Shown here: in pieces, positions 53,320 through 63,840 of the stretch
Numbering within the stretch: position 1 is the stretch's first letter
Layout of the letters: the number at the start of each line of letters is the position of its first letter
NCBI RefSeq assembly: GCF_030915445.1
Contig: NZ_CP133264.1
Location: 1,736,001 to 1,800,000 of the forward strand
Direction: 5' to 3'
Source of the DNA: Clostridium sp. OS1-26
GTDB lineage: Bacteria > Bacillota > Clostridia > Clostridiales > Clostridiaceae
DNA: 64,000 bases
Translations under genes and position numbers: made by a program
The notes under the pieces: model-generated
Told to the model about the DNA's origin: nothing
Seen by the model: the letters and a program-made list of their open reading frames with translations, nothing else
Databases searched by the model: none

Positions 53320-54729
53320 ATGACATTAATGATTTTGATTGCATTTACCATAATATTTATATGTATTTTAAGAAATAAAGTGCTTCTTCCAAGTATTCAG
53401 AAAAAGCAGATGGAAGGAAAATTTTATCAAATGGCTTATTATGATCAGCTTACAAATTTGCCTAACAGAGCACTATTTTTTAAAAGCATGGAAGAGTTCA
53501 TAATAGATGCAAAGACTGCTGATTATATCATAGTCCTTCTATATCTAGATTTTGATAGGTTTAAACTCATAAATGATATAGTAGGTCATGATGCTGGAGA
53601 TCAGTTTCTAAAAGAAATATCTGAAAAGATAAAATTAAGTTTTAATGAGGATACAATTATTGCAAGATTAGGTGGGGATGAGTTTGGAATAATTCTGACA
53701 GATGTAAAAGACGATAATGAGATAAAAGATAATTGTAGAAAGATATTAAAAATCATAAGCAGTAGATGGACATATGCCAATAATGTATTTAAAATCACCG
53801 CAAGTATAGGTATTGCTGCATATCCAAGAGATGGAAGAGATGCAGCTACACTACTAAAAAATGCTGATATTGCCATGTACCGAGCAAAGGAACTTGGACA
53901 AAACAGGTATGAATTTTATAGCCCTAATTTAAGTGAAAAGGCTCGTGAGCAAATATCTATGGAAAACCTATTGATGAAGGCAATAGATAATGATGAATTT
54001 ATACTATACTATCAGCCTCAATTTAATATAATCACAAGGGAATGTACAGGTATAGAGGCTCTTATAAGGTGGAACAGTCCTCAGCGGGGAATGATACCGC
54101 CAGGAAAATTTATTCCTTTTGCAGAGCAGAATAGCTTAATTATGGAGATCGATAAATGGGTATTAAAAGCCGTATGTAAGCAGTGCAGAATATGGGAAGA
54201 TTTAGATATAAGGCCTAAAAGAGTTGCTATAAATATATCTTCCAAGCAGTTTGAAAATACAAAATTTTTAAGTTTTGTAAAGAAAACATTAGAAGAAACA
54301 AAGGCAGATGCAAGCTGGTTAGAATTTGAAATTACCGAAGGATCAATTATGCAAAATCCAGATAAGACAATTGAAACTCTAACTAGACTTAGAGAGCTTG
54401 GAATAAGAATAGCACTAGATGACTTTGGAACAGGCTATTCTTCACTAGGGTATTTAAGTAAATTTCCAATCGATAAAATAAAAATAGACAAAACCTTTGT
54501 AAAGGACATTCCAGAAAACAAAGAAGACATTGCTATAGTAAAAACTATTATTGATCTGTGCAAAAATATAGGATCATTGGCTATGGCAGAAGGTGTAGAG
54601 AAAGAAGAACAGTTGAAAGTATTGAGTAACTATGGATGCGATGAAGTACAGGGATATTTGTTTGGCAGACCTGTGCCACTTGAAGAGATAGAAAAAATGC
54701 TTAAATATAGTTCAAAGGCCGAAAGTTAG
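53320..54729 (+). CDS. Membrane-anchored GGDEF-EAL protein (c-di-GMP turnover)
   Basis: The protein (about 469 residues) starts with one hydrophobic helix (MTLMILIAFTIIFICILRN), then a GGDEF domain (about 40-205; YDQLTNLPNRALF, LLYLDFDRFKLINDIVGH, intact active site RLGGDEFGII) and an EAL domain (about 220-465; intact EALIRWNSP, NISSKQF, EFEITEGSIM, DDFGTGYSSLGYL, IKIDKTFV, AEGVE). Both synthesis and hydrolysis of c-di-GMP are therefore possible. ATG 53320 or 53329 follows AGGGAAGAG; a longer frame from TTG 53227 runs into the hairpin element and has no ribosome-binding site. The last codons and stop lie in a palindromic repeat relic. Confidence 0.9.
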   Translation: MTLMILIAFTIIFICILRNKVLLPSIQKKQMEGKFYQMAYYDQLTNLPNRALFFKSMEEFIIDAKTADYIIVLLYLDFDRFKLINDIVGHDAGDQFLKEISEKIKLSFNEDTIIARLGGDEFGIILTDVKDDNEIKDNCRKILKIISSRWTYANNVFKITASIGIAAYPRDGRDAATLLKNADIAMYRAKELGQNRYEFYSPNLSEKAREQISMENLLMKAIDNDEFILYYQPQFNIITRECTGIEALIRWNSPQRGMIPPGKFIPFAEQNSLIMEIDKWVLKAVCKQCRIWEDLDIRPKRVAINISSKQFENTKFLSFVKKTLEETKADASWLEFEITEGSIMQNPDKTIETLTRLRELGIRIALDDFGTGYSSLGYLSKFPIDKIKIDKTFVKDIPENKEDIAIVKTIIDLCKNIGSLAMAEGVEKEEQLKVLSNYGCDEVQGYLFGRPVPLEEIEKMLKYSSKAES

Positions 54730-54753
54730 CTTTCGGTCTTTAAACCCTGTAGA
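54706..54753. repeat. Collapsed palindromic element (copy G)
   Basis: TATAGTTCAAAGGCCGAAAG joined to TTAGCTTTCGGTC and CCCTGTAG carries the same end sequences as the 228-bp family with nothing between them; the centre GGCCGAAAGTTAGCTTTCGGTC is an almost perfect palindrome. It supplies the last codons (AAGGCCGAAAGT) and the TAG stop of the GGDEF-EAL gene, and a hairpin at its end. Confidence 0.6.
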
Positions 54754-54894
54754 ATTAGTTTTAAATAAAAATGGAAATGTGTGTAAAAGTATAATAAAAT
54801 GTACATATGGACAAATATATATAATATGGATATAATGGTAACTCATATTAGAAGTTGTTTTACTAAAAGTAATTTTGCTGGGAGGGACTTAAAA

Positions 54895-55764
54895 ATGGGT
54901 ACAGTAATATTGATCGATTCCTGTAGTGATCTACCACTTAAATATATAGAGGAGAATAATATTCCTTACCTGCCATTTACTTATGAACTTAAAGGCGTTG
55001 AGCGTAGGGATGACTTTTGGAAAACTGCAAGTTATAAAGAATTTTATGATGCATTAAGAGCTGGAGAGATGTCTACTACATCACAAGTAAACTTTAAATT
55101 ATATTATGATGCATTTAAAAAGTATGTGGAACAAGGAAAAACAGTGATATATATAGGGTTTTCTTCGGCATTAAGTGGCTCCACAAGCAGTGCTGAGTTA
55201 GCAAGAGAACAAATAATAGAAGAATATAAAAATGCTGATATAACAGTAATAGATAGCAAAAGTGCATCTTTAGGATTAGGACTTTTAGTGTATTATGCTT
55301 ATGAGATGCTTAAAAAAGGAGCTTCAAAAGATGAAATTATAAATTGGATAGAGAAAAACAAGCTAAAGGTAAATCACTGGTTTACGCCGGAAGATTTAAA
55401 TCATTTAAAAAGGGGAGGAAGAATATCTGGTACTGCAGCCATGGTTGGAACCTTACTTCATATAAAACCAATATTATTCGTAGATAACCAGGGAAGACTT
55501 ATTCCTGTTGAAAAGGTAAAGGGGAGAAAGAAAGCCTTAAAGACTCTTGTAGAAAAACTAAGTAAGAAAATAGTTAATCCAGAAGAACAGGTAATAGCCA
55601 TAAGCCACGGAGATTGTATTGAGGATGCTGAGTATGTAAGAGATTTAATTCTTGAAGAATATAAAGTTAAAGATGTAATTATAAATAACATTGGCCCTGT
55701 AATAGGCTCTCATACCGGAGCAGGCTTAGTTGCGCTATTTTTTATGGGAGACTGTAGAGAATAA
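54895..55764 (+). CDS. DegV-family fatty-acid-binding protein
   Basis: This 289-residue protein has the DegV fold: a start TVILIDSCSDLPLKYIEENNIPYLPFTYEL with the first lipid-contact loop (SCSDLP), MSTTSQVNFKLYYDAF, YIGFSSALSGSTSSAELA with the acyl-binding Ser/Thr, VIDSKSASLGLGLLVYYA, and LNHLKRGGRISGTAAMVGTLLHIKPI. DegV/FakB proteins bind a fatty acid and present it to the kinase FakA. ATG 54895 follows GGGAGGGAC; an upstream in-frame ATG lacks a site. It stands alone, followed by about 430 bases without genes. Confidence 0.9.
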   Translation: MGTVILIDSCSDLPLKYIEENNIPYLPFTYELKGVERRDDFWKTASYKEFYDALRAGEMSTTSQVNFKLYYDAFKKYVEQGKTVIYIGFSSALSGSTSSAELAREQIIEEYKNADITVIDSKSASLGLGLLVYYAYEMLKKGASKDEIINWIEKNKLKVNHWFTPEDLNHLKRGGRISGTAAMVGTLLHIKPILFVDNQGRLIPVEKVKGRKKALKTLVEKLSKKIVNPEEQVIAISHGDCIEDAEYVRDLILEEYKVKDVIINNIGPVIGSHTGAGLVALFFMGDCRE

Positions 55765-56195
55765 AGTTTAGTTGAGAGCGAAGAAAGATTTTATAAATCT
55801 TCTCATTCTAGAAATAGAAAAAATAACTGAATAAAACTTAGTATAAAAAAATTTTTTAATTTTTGAAGCGAAAAAGAATGTTTAATCGTCTATATTTATG
55901 AAGACTTGAAAGTTAAATCTAGGACACCTAAACATGAATATGAAAAATATATTAATATTGGGGTTAATGACTTTTGTTTACACGATGGAACAATTTGCAT
56001 TTTAAGGATGCATTATCATTATGAGTATATATAAACTTTTTTGTTAAAACTACGAAAAACTAAATAGAAGCATATAAATTTTGGACTAGTTTTATAGCAA
56101 AATGCCGATATATGGTGTATAATATGAAGAAAATACTACAAAGTGAAAAATTTTCTTTAAATTGTAAGTATATTTAAGAATGGGAGGTAAACTTA
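55765..56195. other. Gene-free region upstream of the CWB2 protein genes
   Basis: 431 bases of AT-rich sequence with no convincing open reading frame. A -10-like TATAAT lies at about 56118-56123, near the surface-protein start at 56196. A weak inverted repeat AAGATTTTATAAATCTT near 55784 follows the DegV gene. Confidence 0.45.
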
Positions 56196-57248
56196 ATGGT
56201 TAAAGGAAGAAGATTTTTAAGCACTATGCTTACAGCATTAGTTCTTTCTATATCATTATGCGCAGTGAATGTACAAGCTGCTACAGTTACAAGAACTGAT
56301 GGGGGATCAGGTGGAAGAATAGGTACAGCAAATAAAGTTGCTACAGATTTATTTGGAAAAGCATCAAATGTAATATTAGTAAATGGATATGGGTATGCAG
56401 ATGCTGTAAGTGCTACACCTCTTGCAAAACAACTTAATGCACCAATACTTTTAACAGCAGGTGGAAGTACTCTAGAGTCAGAAGTGGAATCTACAATTCA
56501 AAATCTTGGAGCATCAAAAGTTTACATAGTAGGGGGAACTGGTGTAGTATCTCCATCAATAGAAACTAAGCTAAAAGCAAGCTATCAAGTTGAGCGTATA
56601 GCTGGAATAACAGATACTTCAAGAATGGGAACAAATGCAGAAGTTGCTAAGAGAGTATTAAGTCTTAGCGGCAAAAAGGGTGCTGTACTAGTTAATGGAC
56701 AAGATGGATATGCAGATGCATTATCTGTAGCATCAATTGCATCACAAAAAGGATATCCAGTATTATTTGGAACTTCAAAAGCAATAGCATCTGGAGTAAA
56801 AGATGTTGTAACTTCAAATGGTTTAAGTGTACTAGCTGTTGGAGGAGAAGGGGTTTTACCACAAGCAGTAGTAAGTTCTGTTGGTGGAACAAAAATAACT
56901 CAAAATACTCCCGATAGATTTGCTACAAATTTAGCTGTATTAGACTACTTTAAAGGTACTGACGGTTTAGATTTCAGCAATGTTTATGTAGCAGCAGGTG
57001 GTGCTACAAATGATCAGTTCGCTGATGCTCTTGTTGCTTCTGCAGCAGCAGCAAAAACAGGTTCACCACTTATACTAAGCGGAGTTGGAGCAAATGCAAG
57101 TCAAATAGCTTTAGCTCAACAGTATATTTTATCTAATGTAACAGATACTTCTAAAGTTGTAATAGTAGGTGGTACTGCATCTATTTCAGACAGTATTAAA
57201 GATAGCTTACAAACAGGAGATAGTCTTGAAGTTATATCTATAGAGTAG
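56196..57248 (+). CDS. Secreted protein consisting of three CWB2 repeats
   Basis: This 350-residue protein has a signal peptide (MVKGRRFLSTMLTALVLSISLCAVNVQAA) and then three CWB2 repeats filling the rest (about 35-140, 141-235, 240-350), with the typical pattern VILVNGYGYADAVSATPLAKQLNAPILLT and VYIVGGTGVVS. The DRYET signature is degenerate here (RIGTANKVATDLF, RMGTNAEVAKRVL, DRFATNLAVLDYF). No other domain is present, so it is a minimal wall-binding protein, perhaps a spacer or competitor on the wall polymer. The start follows GGGAGGTAAACTTA. A terminator follows. Confidence 0.9.
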   Translation: MVKGRRFLSTMLTALVLSISLCAVNVQAATVTRTDGGSGGRIGTANKVATDLFGKASNVILVNGYGYADAVSATPLAKQLNAPILLTAGGSTLESEVESTIQNLGASKVYIVGGTGVVSPSIETKLKASYQVERIAGITDTSRMGTNAEVAKRVLSLSGKKGAVLVNGQDGYADALSVASIASQKGYPVLFGTSKAIASGVKDVVTSNGLSVLAVGGEGVLPQAVVSSVGGTKITQNTPDRFATNLAVLDYFKGTDGLDFSNVYVAAGGATNDQFADALVASAAAAKTGSPLILSGVGANASQIALAQQYILSNVTDTSKVVIVGGTASISDSIKDSLQTGDSLEVISIE

Positions 57249-57283
57249 CTTGAAAATAAAAAATGCACAATAAAGTATTGGTA

Positions 57284-57330
57284 AGGATAGTATTATAATA
57301 AAAATTTCACTATCCTGCCGAATTTTTTTC
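57284..57330 (+). terminator. Terminator after the minimal CWB2 protein gene
   Basis: AAGGATAGT pairs with ACTATCCT over a 17-base loop, followed by GCCGAATTTTTTT. Confidence 0.75.
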
Positions 57331-57825
57331 CTTACAAGGAGGAAATTTTCAATTATGTGTAGAATATATTAGACAACAAAATTATACATAAGCAGACATT
57401 TGAATTTTGCTGCATCCTGGTAATAAGTAAATGGATATTGTGGTTAAAATTACTAGAGGCCAGGGTATAGAAAAACTAGAAATGATGTTGTATAATAGAA
57501 CCATAGTAAAGATATCCTATAACATGAATAAATTAATAAATTGTGAATATAGTAGAAATGACATTTAAGTTATGATATAATTAAGAGTGAGTTTTGGAAA
57601 TCTTATCTATGAAAGGTTTTTTTGATAAAAATTAAATAAATTTATACATAATTACTGGAATGTGTAATATAAATGTGTTATAATTAATCCTGTTTTAAAA
57701 ATATAACTGAGCCACAATGCTTTACATAAGGCTTGGGAGTATTTTAATAAAGTATATATTTAAAAATATATATATATATTAAGAATTTTAATTAAAATTC
57801 ACTTAATCGAGGAGGGTATTACAGT
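57331..57825. other. Long 5' region of the main S-layer gene
   Basis: About 500 AT-rich bases without a gene. They include a -10-like TATAAT at 57679-57684, a hairpin of GCTTTACATAAGGC near 57719, an AT repeat (TATATATATATATAT, about 57765-57780) and a strong ribosome-binding site GAGGAGGG. A long leader is usual for abundant S-layer messages. I could not define the promoter firmly. Confidence 0.45.
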
Positions 57826-60800
57826 ATGAGTAAAAAAGGTACAAAAGCACTTGCAAGTGCTACACTTATGTCCTTAGTTTTAACAACAGCTTTATCAGCT
57901 GGCCCAGTTAAAGCAGCAGCAGGACAAGTAACAAGAACAAGTGGTGCAGACAGATATGCAACAGCAGCACAAGTTGCTACAACAAACTGGACAACTAGCG
58001 ACAATGTAGTATTAGTATCAGGTGAAGGATATGCAGACGCAGTAAGTGCATCAGCATTAGCTAAAAAATTAAATGCACCAATACTTTTAACTACAGCAGG
58101 ATCATTAAGCTCAGATACTAAAGCAGCATTAAGCACATTAAAAGCTAAGAAATTATATGTTGTTGGTGGAAATGCTTCAGTATCAGCTTCAGTAAGAGCT
58201 GAATTAAAAGCTAACTATAGCTTAGTAGAATTAGGTGGAGCTAACAGATACGAAACTAACGCAGCTGTAGCTCAACAATTAGTTGACTTAGGAGTAGATC
58301 CAAGCAACGCAATCATGGTTGGAGGAGAAGGATTCTCAGATGCTCTATCAGTAGCTCCAATCGCAGCAGCAAAAGGACAAATTCTTTTATTAGGAATGAA
58401 CGATGCTAACTACATGCAACCTGTAATTAACTTTGTTAAGAAGAACAAGACACAAGTTACTGTAGTTGGAACTAAAAATGTTATAAATGAAACTATATAC
58501 AGCGCTGTTAACGCAGTAAAAAGAGTTGACGGTGGACAAGATAGATTCGATACAAACTTAAAAGTTTTAGCTGCATTCAAAGATACAGTTAAAATGGATC
58601 ACGTATTTGTTGCTAATGCATCAGGAAACGGATATGCAGATGCTCTAGTAGCTTCAGCTATAGCTGGAAAAACTGCTGCTCCATTAGTGTTAGTTGACAA
58701 AGATGGAACAACTGCTACAAGCAATGCTGTAAATTACATCCAAAATAATGCTACAAAAACTACTGATTTAAATGTTGTAGGTGGAACAGGTGTTGTTTCA
58801 GAATCTACTGTTACTAATATAAACAATGCTGTTAACGGAACAACTCCAATTGGAGATGGATCTGTTAGTTCAATAACTGCTTCAAGTGCTACTACATTCC
58901 AAGTTAAATTCAACGGAGCAGTAGATACTTCAAAAATCACAGCTGATGTAACAAGAGGTGGTACTGCAGTTGCATTAACTTCATCTTGGGATTCAAGCAA
59001 CTCAGTTCTTACTTTAACTTATTCATCAAACTTACCAGAAGATACTTATACAGTAACTGTTAAGAAGGGTGACACTGAGTTATCTAAGAAAGATGTAGCA
59101 ATAACTTCACAAAAAATAGGTAAAATGGAAATAACTTCAACTACATTAGGTGTTACAACACCAACTACTAATGCAACTGGAACTGCTATAGGCGGTAACG
59201 GATATGCTGTTTACAAAGTATATGACCAATATGGAAATGATATAACAACTTCAGGTATAGCTCAAGGTATTACTTGGACTTGTGGATTAGGAACTGTTAC
59301 TGGACAAAATGGATTATTAGAAGTTGTACCATTCACTGGAGCTACTAACTTCTTAACTCAATACAGCACATGCACAATAAACGGAGTTGACCAAACAACA
59401 GGTATAACTGTAACTTCTAACTTAACAGTAACTCCAACAACAGGAACACTAAGCGATATAAAATTAAATAAATTATATTGCTCAAATGATGAAAAAGCTA
59501 TATTTGCAAATGGAGATACTACAGATTCATTCTACATTGATTACACAGCTAAAGATTTAAGTGGAAATGATACTAAGAATAAGAAGTTAATCGAAGCTGG
59601 TTTAATGCGTGATGGAAATGGAAAAATCACTGGATTAGTTTCATCAAATGAAAGCTTAGTTAAGGTTTCATTAGTTGCAGATCCAACAAACAGCGATAAT
59701 GGATTAATAAAGGTTGAGCCACAATCAGGAAAAACTGTTGTTGCAGACCAACCAGTTGTTATAACTATGTTCACAAGCAACGGAAAATCATCTACTATAA
59801 CTTTAACATTAAAGAAAGATTCACAAGTAGATAAATTTACATTAATGGCACCAAGTGAAACAGTGTGCGCTGGAGATAAGGCTGTATTAATACCATTTAC
59901 AGCATATGATCAAAATGGAAAACAATTAACTAAATACTCTGACATAGCTGATGCTGTTACTATCACAAGTGGATTTAATACTGGATTAAGCTTAATATCT
60001 AACCCAGACGGTACTGCTTCACTTCAACTTAATGTAGATGACAACGCAGTTTCAGGTGGATTAAGCTCACAATCATATACAATCCAAGCTGTTACAAACA
60101 ACACTGGTAAATTCAGCAGCTTAAATATAGTAGTACAAGCAAAAGCTAAGCCAAATACACTAAGTGTTACAACTAAAGTAGCTGTTCCAAGCATGGAAAG
60201 CGGAGCTGTACAAAACTTAGACTTTGGTGCTAACTTCAGCGACTTAACAATGAAAGATCAATATGGCAGAGTATTTGATATGTCAAACCAAGATACAAAC
60301 AAAGATTACTATTATGTAAAAGCTGTATCAAGCAATACTGGAGCTGTAAGAGTAAATCAAGACATAGCTTACAATGCACGAAATATTCAAATACAAGCTG
60401 TAGGTGGTCCAAAATCAGGAAGTTCTACTGTAACTTATACAGTTTATAAAGCAACAGGAGGACAACTGCCATCAAGCACAGATCCAGTATTAAATACTGT
60501 AACTTCAATTGCACAAACTTATGCAGTTGTAGATACAAAAGATATTAAAGATTACACAATCGATAAGATTGCAACATTATATAACGTAGCTCCTGTAACG
60601 GCTAGTGGTGTAATAGTACCTACTGTAACTACTTCAAGTGCTATTGGTACTACATTTGCTACAGGTGCAACTGATACTATTCCAGCAAAACAAAACTGGA
60701 TTAAAACAAGCAACGTAAGTAAGTTCAGAACTGAAGCTTTTGTATATGGATTAACTTCTGGTGGTGGAAAGGTTGCTTTAGCTAATACTGACATATTATC

Positions 60801-61425
60801 AGTAGCTGTAGACAATAGTGAAGACTTTACACCAGACTTAGTAGATAACTACTTTACAACAGCTACAGTTGGAGTATATGCTAAGGCAACATTAAGCTCA
60901 ACTAAACCAACTGCAACAGGTACTTTAACAGTTACAATTAAGAGTGCTGATGATTTAGTTCATACTGCATACACTACAGTAACTTCAAAGGATGAAATAC
61001 CAGTTGCTAAATCAGTTGGAATAAATGTAACTAAAGGCGATGCTGATGAAGATGGTACAAATAAATATAATAAAAATATAGTTTACAACGACTTCACAGT
61101 TGCTGGAAACAATATAACAATGTCAAAAACCTTATTTAACAAAGTTAACAATCAAATAATGTCAAAATACAGCCCAACAGGAGCTAAATCAGCTTCACCA
61201 GTATACATGTTTGCTGTAGATCAATATGGTACAAAAACTGCTCCATTCTTAACTTATAATGCAAAAGTAACTAGTTCTAGAAAGGATGCAACAGCACCAT
61301 CAGTAAGTATAGATGGTCAAGGTAAATTAACAGCATCAAACATTGACGCTGGTGATACAATTACAATTACTGGAACAACTGCTACAGGTTTAGTACAGTC
61401 AATGAACCTTAAAATTACTAACTAA
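57826..61425 (+). CDS. S-layer protein with N-terminal CWB2 repeats (probable main S-layer protein)
   Basis: This 1199-residue secreted protein begins with a signal peptide (MSKKGTKALASATLMSLVLTTALSAGPVKAAA). Three CWB2 repeats follow at about 38-340 (VTRTSGADRYATAAQVA, VELGGANRYETNAAVA, VKRVDGGQDRFDTNLKVL), each ending in a VVGG-type strand. The rest (345-1199) is a series of Ig-like and beta-rich domains with many Thr, Ser and Asn and almost no Cys. Anchoring by the N-terminal repeats leaves the long C-terminal part to form the surface lattice. The start has GAGGAGGG. Its size, the strong signals and its uniform codon choice suit a highly expressed coat protein. Confidence 0.92.
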   Translation: MSKKGTKALASATLMSLVLTTALSAGPVKAAAGQVTRTSGADRYATAAQVATTNWTTSDNVVLVSGEGYADAVSASALAKKLNAPILLTTAGSLSSDTKAALSTLKAKKLYVVGGNASVSASVRAELKANYSLVELGGANRYETNAAVAQQLVDLGVDPSNAIMVGGEGFSDALSVAPIAAAKGQILLLGMNDANYMQPVINFVKKNKTQVTVVGTKNVINETIYSAVNAVKRVDGGQDRFDTNLKVLAAFKDTVKMDHVFVANASGNGYADALVASAIAGKTAAPLVLVDKDGTTATSNAVNYIQNNATKTTDLNVVGGTGVVSESTVTNINNAVNGTTPIGDGSVSSITASSATTFQVKFNGAVDTSKITADVTRGGTAVALTSSWDSSNSVLTLTYSSNLPEDTYTVTVKKGDTELSKKDVAITSQKIGKMEITSTTLGVTTPTTNATGTAIGGNGYAVYKVYDQYGNDITTSGIAQGITWTCGLGTVTGQNGLLEVVPFTGATNFLTQYSTCTINGVDQTTGITVTSNLTVTPTTGTLSDIKLNKLYCSNDEKAIFANGDTTDSFYIDYTAKDLSGNDTKNKKLIEAGLMRDGNGKITGLVSSNESLVKVSLVADPTNSDNGLIKVEPQSGKTVVADQPVVITMFTSNGKSSTITLTLKKDSQVDKFTLMAPSETVCAGDKAVLIPFTAYDQNGKQLTKYSDIADAVTITSGFNTGLSLISNPDGTASLQLNVDDNAVSGGLSSQSYTIQAVTNNTGKFSSLNIVVQAKAKPNTLSVTTKVAVPSMESGAVQNLDFGANFSDLTMKDQYGRVFDMSNQDTNKDYYYVKAVSSNTGAVRVNQDIAYNARNIQIQAVGGPKSGSSTVTYTVYKATGGQLPSSTDPVLNTVTSIAQTYAVVDTKDIKDYTIDKIATLYNVAPVTASGVIVPTVTTSSAIGTTFATGATDTIPAKQNWIKTSNVSKFRTEAFVYGLTSGGGKVALANTDILSVAVDNSEDFTPDLVDNYFTTATVGVYAKATLSSTKPTATGTLTVTIKSADDLVHTAYTTVTSKDEIPVAKSVGINVTKGDADEDGTNKYNKNIVYNDFTVAGNNITMSKTLFNKVNNQIMSKYSPTGAKSASPVYMFAVDQYGTKTAPFLTYNAKVTSSRKDATAPSVSIDGQGKLTASNIDAGDTITITGTTATGLVQSMNLKITN

Positions 61426-61460
61426 TTAAATTACTTAATTGCATAAAATAACTTAATTAA

Positions 61461-61491
61461 GAGAGGGAAGGAGCATACAGCCTTCCTTCTC
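61461..61491 (+). terminator. Hairpin after the S-layer gene
   Basis: GAGAGGGAAGG pairs with CCTTCCTTCTC over a 9-base loop, 36 bases after the stop; no T run follows, so it may protect the message 3' end. Confidence 0.7.
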
Positions 61492-61591
61492 ATATTTAAA
61501 AAGGTATCGGACAAAACTGTGCAGCATATCTATATATCAAAAAGTAGTCAGGTCCTACTCTGACATAATAAAAAATTAATCTAATCAATAC

Positions 61592-61630
61592 AAAGAGTAT
61601 CACCTTAGATACTCTTTTATTCTTTTTGAC
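61592..61630 (+). terminator. Terminator of the S-layer gene
   Basis: AAAGAGTAT pairs with ATACTCTTT over an 8-base loop, followed by TATTCTTTTT. Confidence 0.85.
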
Positions 61631-61742
61631 AATGTAATAAAAGTGAGTTTTTAAGAATAATATATTCAAGTCAGTTTAAATATCTTACATTTTGTGCTAA
61701 TATTAGATATCATAGAGAAATTTATACATAGGGGTGAATTTT

Positions 61743-63778
61743 ATGAGAAAAAAATATTACATTCTAAATATCATTTTTATAATGATGTTTTTATTAATGT
61801 CTATGAATGCAAATGTATTGGCGGATCCAACTGTAAAAGTAGTGTCGATAAGCTTAAATAAAACATCAGATACCCTTTCTGTAGGAGGGACAGACAATTT
61901 AACTGTTACTATAAATCCGTCAAATGCAACAGAGCAATCTGTAAGATGGGCATCATCCAATACTAATGTGGCAACTGTATTTAATGGAGTTGTAATGGCT
62001 ATAGCACCAGGAACTGCTGTTATTACAGCAACTTCTGAGGATGGTTTTAAAAGTGCAGCATGTATGGTTACTGTTACTAATCCTATAATTACAGTTAGCT
62101 TAGATAAAACTAGTGAAATATTTACAGTAGGTGAAACGGGTATGCTTAAAGCTACTGTAACAAAGACTAATATGGATCGAAGTACGGTTGTCAATCAAAT
62201 GGTCACCTTCAAATCCTCAAATAATGATGTAATGCAAGTTGGAGGTAATGGTTTTGTATATGCAGCAGGTCCAGGAACAGCAACTATTACAGCCTCTACT
62301 GAAGGTGGAAGCAACGTTGCTGCTTGTTTTGTAACTGTTAATGCTAAAAATAATACAAGCTCCTTAGTTTTAAGTAAAAAAGCTGCTTTTATAGTAGTTG
62401 GGGGAACAGATAAATTAACGGCAAGTGTAGTATCAACAGGTACAGTAAATCCAGTAGTAAATTGGACTTCCTCTGATCCTAATGTAGTAAAAGTATTGGA
62501 AGGTATATTGCTAGGTATGAACCCAGGAACTGCAGTTATTACCGCAACTACAGCTGATGGTACTTCTACTGCAACCTGTAGTGTAACAGTATACACTGCA
62601 GGAACAGTGCCTATTTCATTACAATCAATAAGCTTAAACAAAACCAGTACTAAATTAACAGTAGGAGCATCTGAAACTCTTACGGCTGCGTTAAATCCAG
62701 CAAATGCAACAAATTACTCATTAGTTTGGAAGTCTTCAAATCCAAATGTAGCATCGGTGAATGGCAACGGAGTAGTAAGTGCACTTAGTGCTGGAAGTAC
62801 ACTGATAACAGTAAGCACTTCGGATGGAACCATAAGCTCCTCTTGCACCGTTACAGTTGCTGATAAAAGTATTCCAGCAAGTACTATAAATACAACAAGA
62901 CTTGGTGGAAGCGATAGATATGAAACTTCAGTTGCTATTTCAAAATCGAATTGGAAGGGAACTTCAACCTATGCCGTTCTTGCATCTGGTAACGGTTTCG
63001 CTGACGGTTTAAGTTCAGCGGCTTTAGCAAAAAAATATAATGCACCAATTTTACTTACAGAAAAGGACTCTATACCTGATAGTGTGTTAGCGGAAATCAC
63101 AAGGCTTCATGTAACTAATGTTCTTATAACAGGTGGAGTTGGAGTTGTATCACAGTCTGTTGAAAAGAAGCTAAATTCACTTGGAATAACTACAGAAAGA
63201 ATTGGCGGAAAAGATAGGTATGAAACCTCAATAAAAGTTGCTGAAAAGGTAGGCAGCACAAATGGAGAAGTAATCATTGCTAATGGCTATCAGTGGACAG
63301 ATGCGTTGTCCATATCTTCAATAGCTGCAAAAAGGGAACTCCTATAATATTGGCAGATAAAAACACCTTACCAGATTCAGTAAAGACATATATCAATAAC
63401 AACAAAATTACTAAAGCCTATGTTTTAGGTGATACTGATATAATAAGCGATAAGGTTGCAAATAAGCTTCCTAATATCACAAGAATAACAGGAAACAATG
63501 AGTACGAAAGAAACATCAATATTATTAAAAACTTTCAAAATGATATAGATTTCAGCAATATATGTATAGCCTCAGGAAAGGACTTCCCAGATTCATTATC
63601 AGGTTCTGCATTAGCAGCAATGAATTCTTCAGCAATAGTACTTGTAGATGATAAAAATTCACAAGGGGTAACTACAGAGTTCATAAAAGGAAAGTTATCC
63701 AAAGTCAGCAATGTGTATATATTTGGATTACAGGGAGCAGTAAATGATAGTGTAATTCAAAGTCTATTTAATAAGTAA
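61743..63778 (+). CDS. Secreted protein with Ig-like (BIG2) repeats and three CWB2 repeats (apparent frameshift)
   Basis: ATG 61743 follows GGGGTGA and begins a signal peptide (MRKKYYILNIIFIMMFLLMSMNANVLA). Four bacterial Ig-like group 2 repeats follow (about 32-112, 113-203, 204-290, 294-372), each with a start like SISLNKTSDTLSVGGTDNL and an end like GTAVITATSEDG...CMVTV. Then come three CWB2 repeats: NTTRLGGSDRYETSVAI, ERIGGKDRYETSIKVA, and ITRITGNNEYERNINII. The frame breaks in a five-A run (63329-63333); one added A restores AKKGTPIILADKNTLPD and a protein of about 678 residues. A wall-bound adhesin-like role is likely. Confidence 0.9.
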
Positions 63779-63784
63779 AATAGT

Positions 63785-63832
63785 AAATGAGACTATTCAA
63801 ATATTATTATAGTATTTGAATAGTCTCATTTA
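63785..63832. terminator. Terminator after the BIG2-CWB2 gene
   Basis: AAATGAGACTATTCAAATA pairs exactly with TATTTGAATAGTCTCATTT over a 9-base loop; symmetric, so it can serve both strands. Confidence 0.88.
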
Positions 63833-63840
63833 ACGTAATG

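Noticed and set aside
53000..53320. Possible c-di-GMP riboswitch upstream of the GGDEF-EAL gene
   Set aside because: The conserved GEMM bases (GCAAACC...GAAA...ACGCAAAGC) and the class II core are absent; only a nested hairpin is present.
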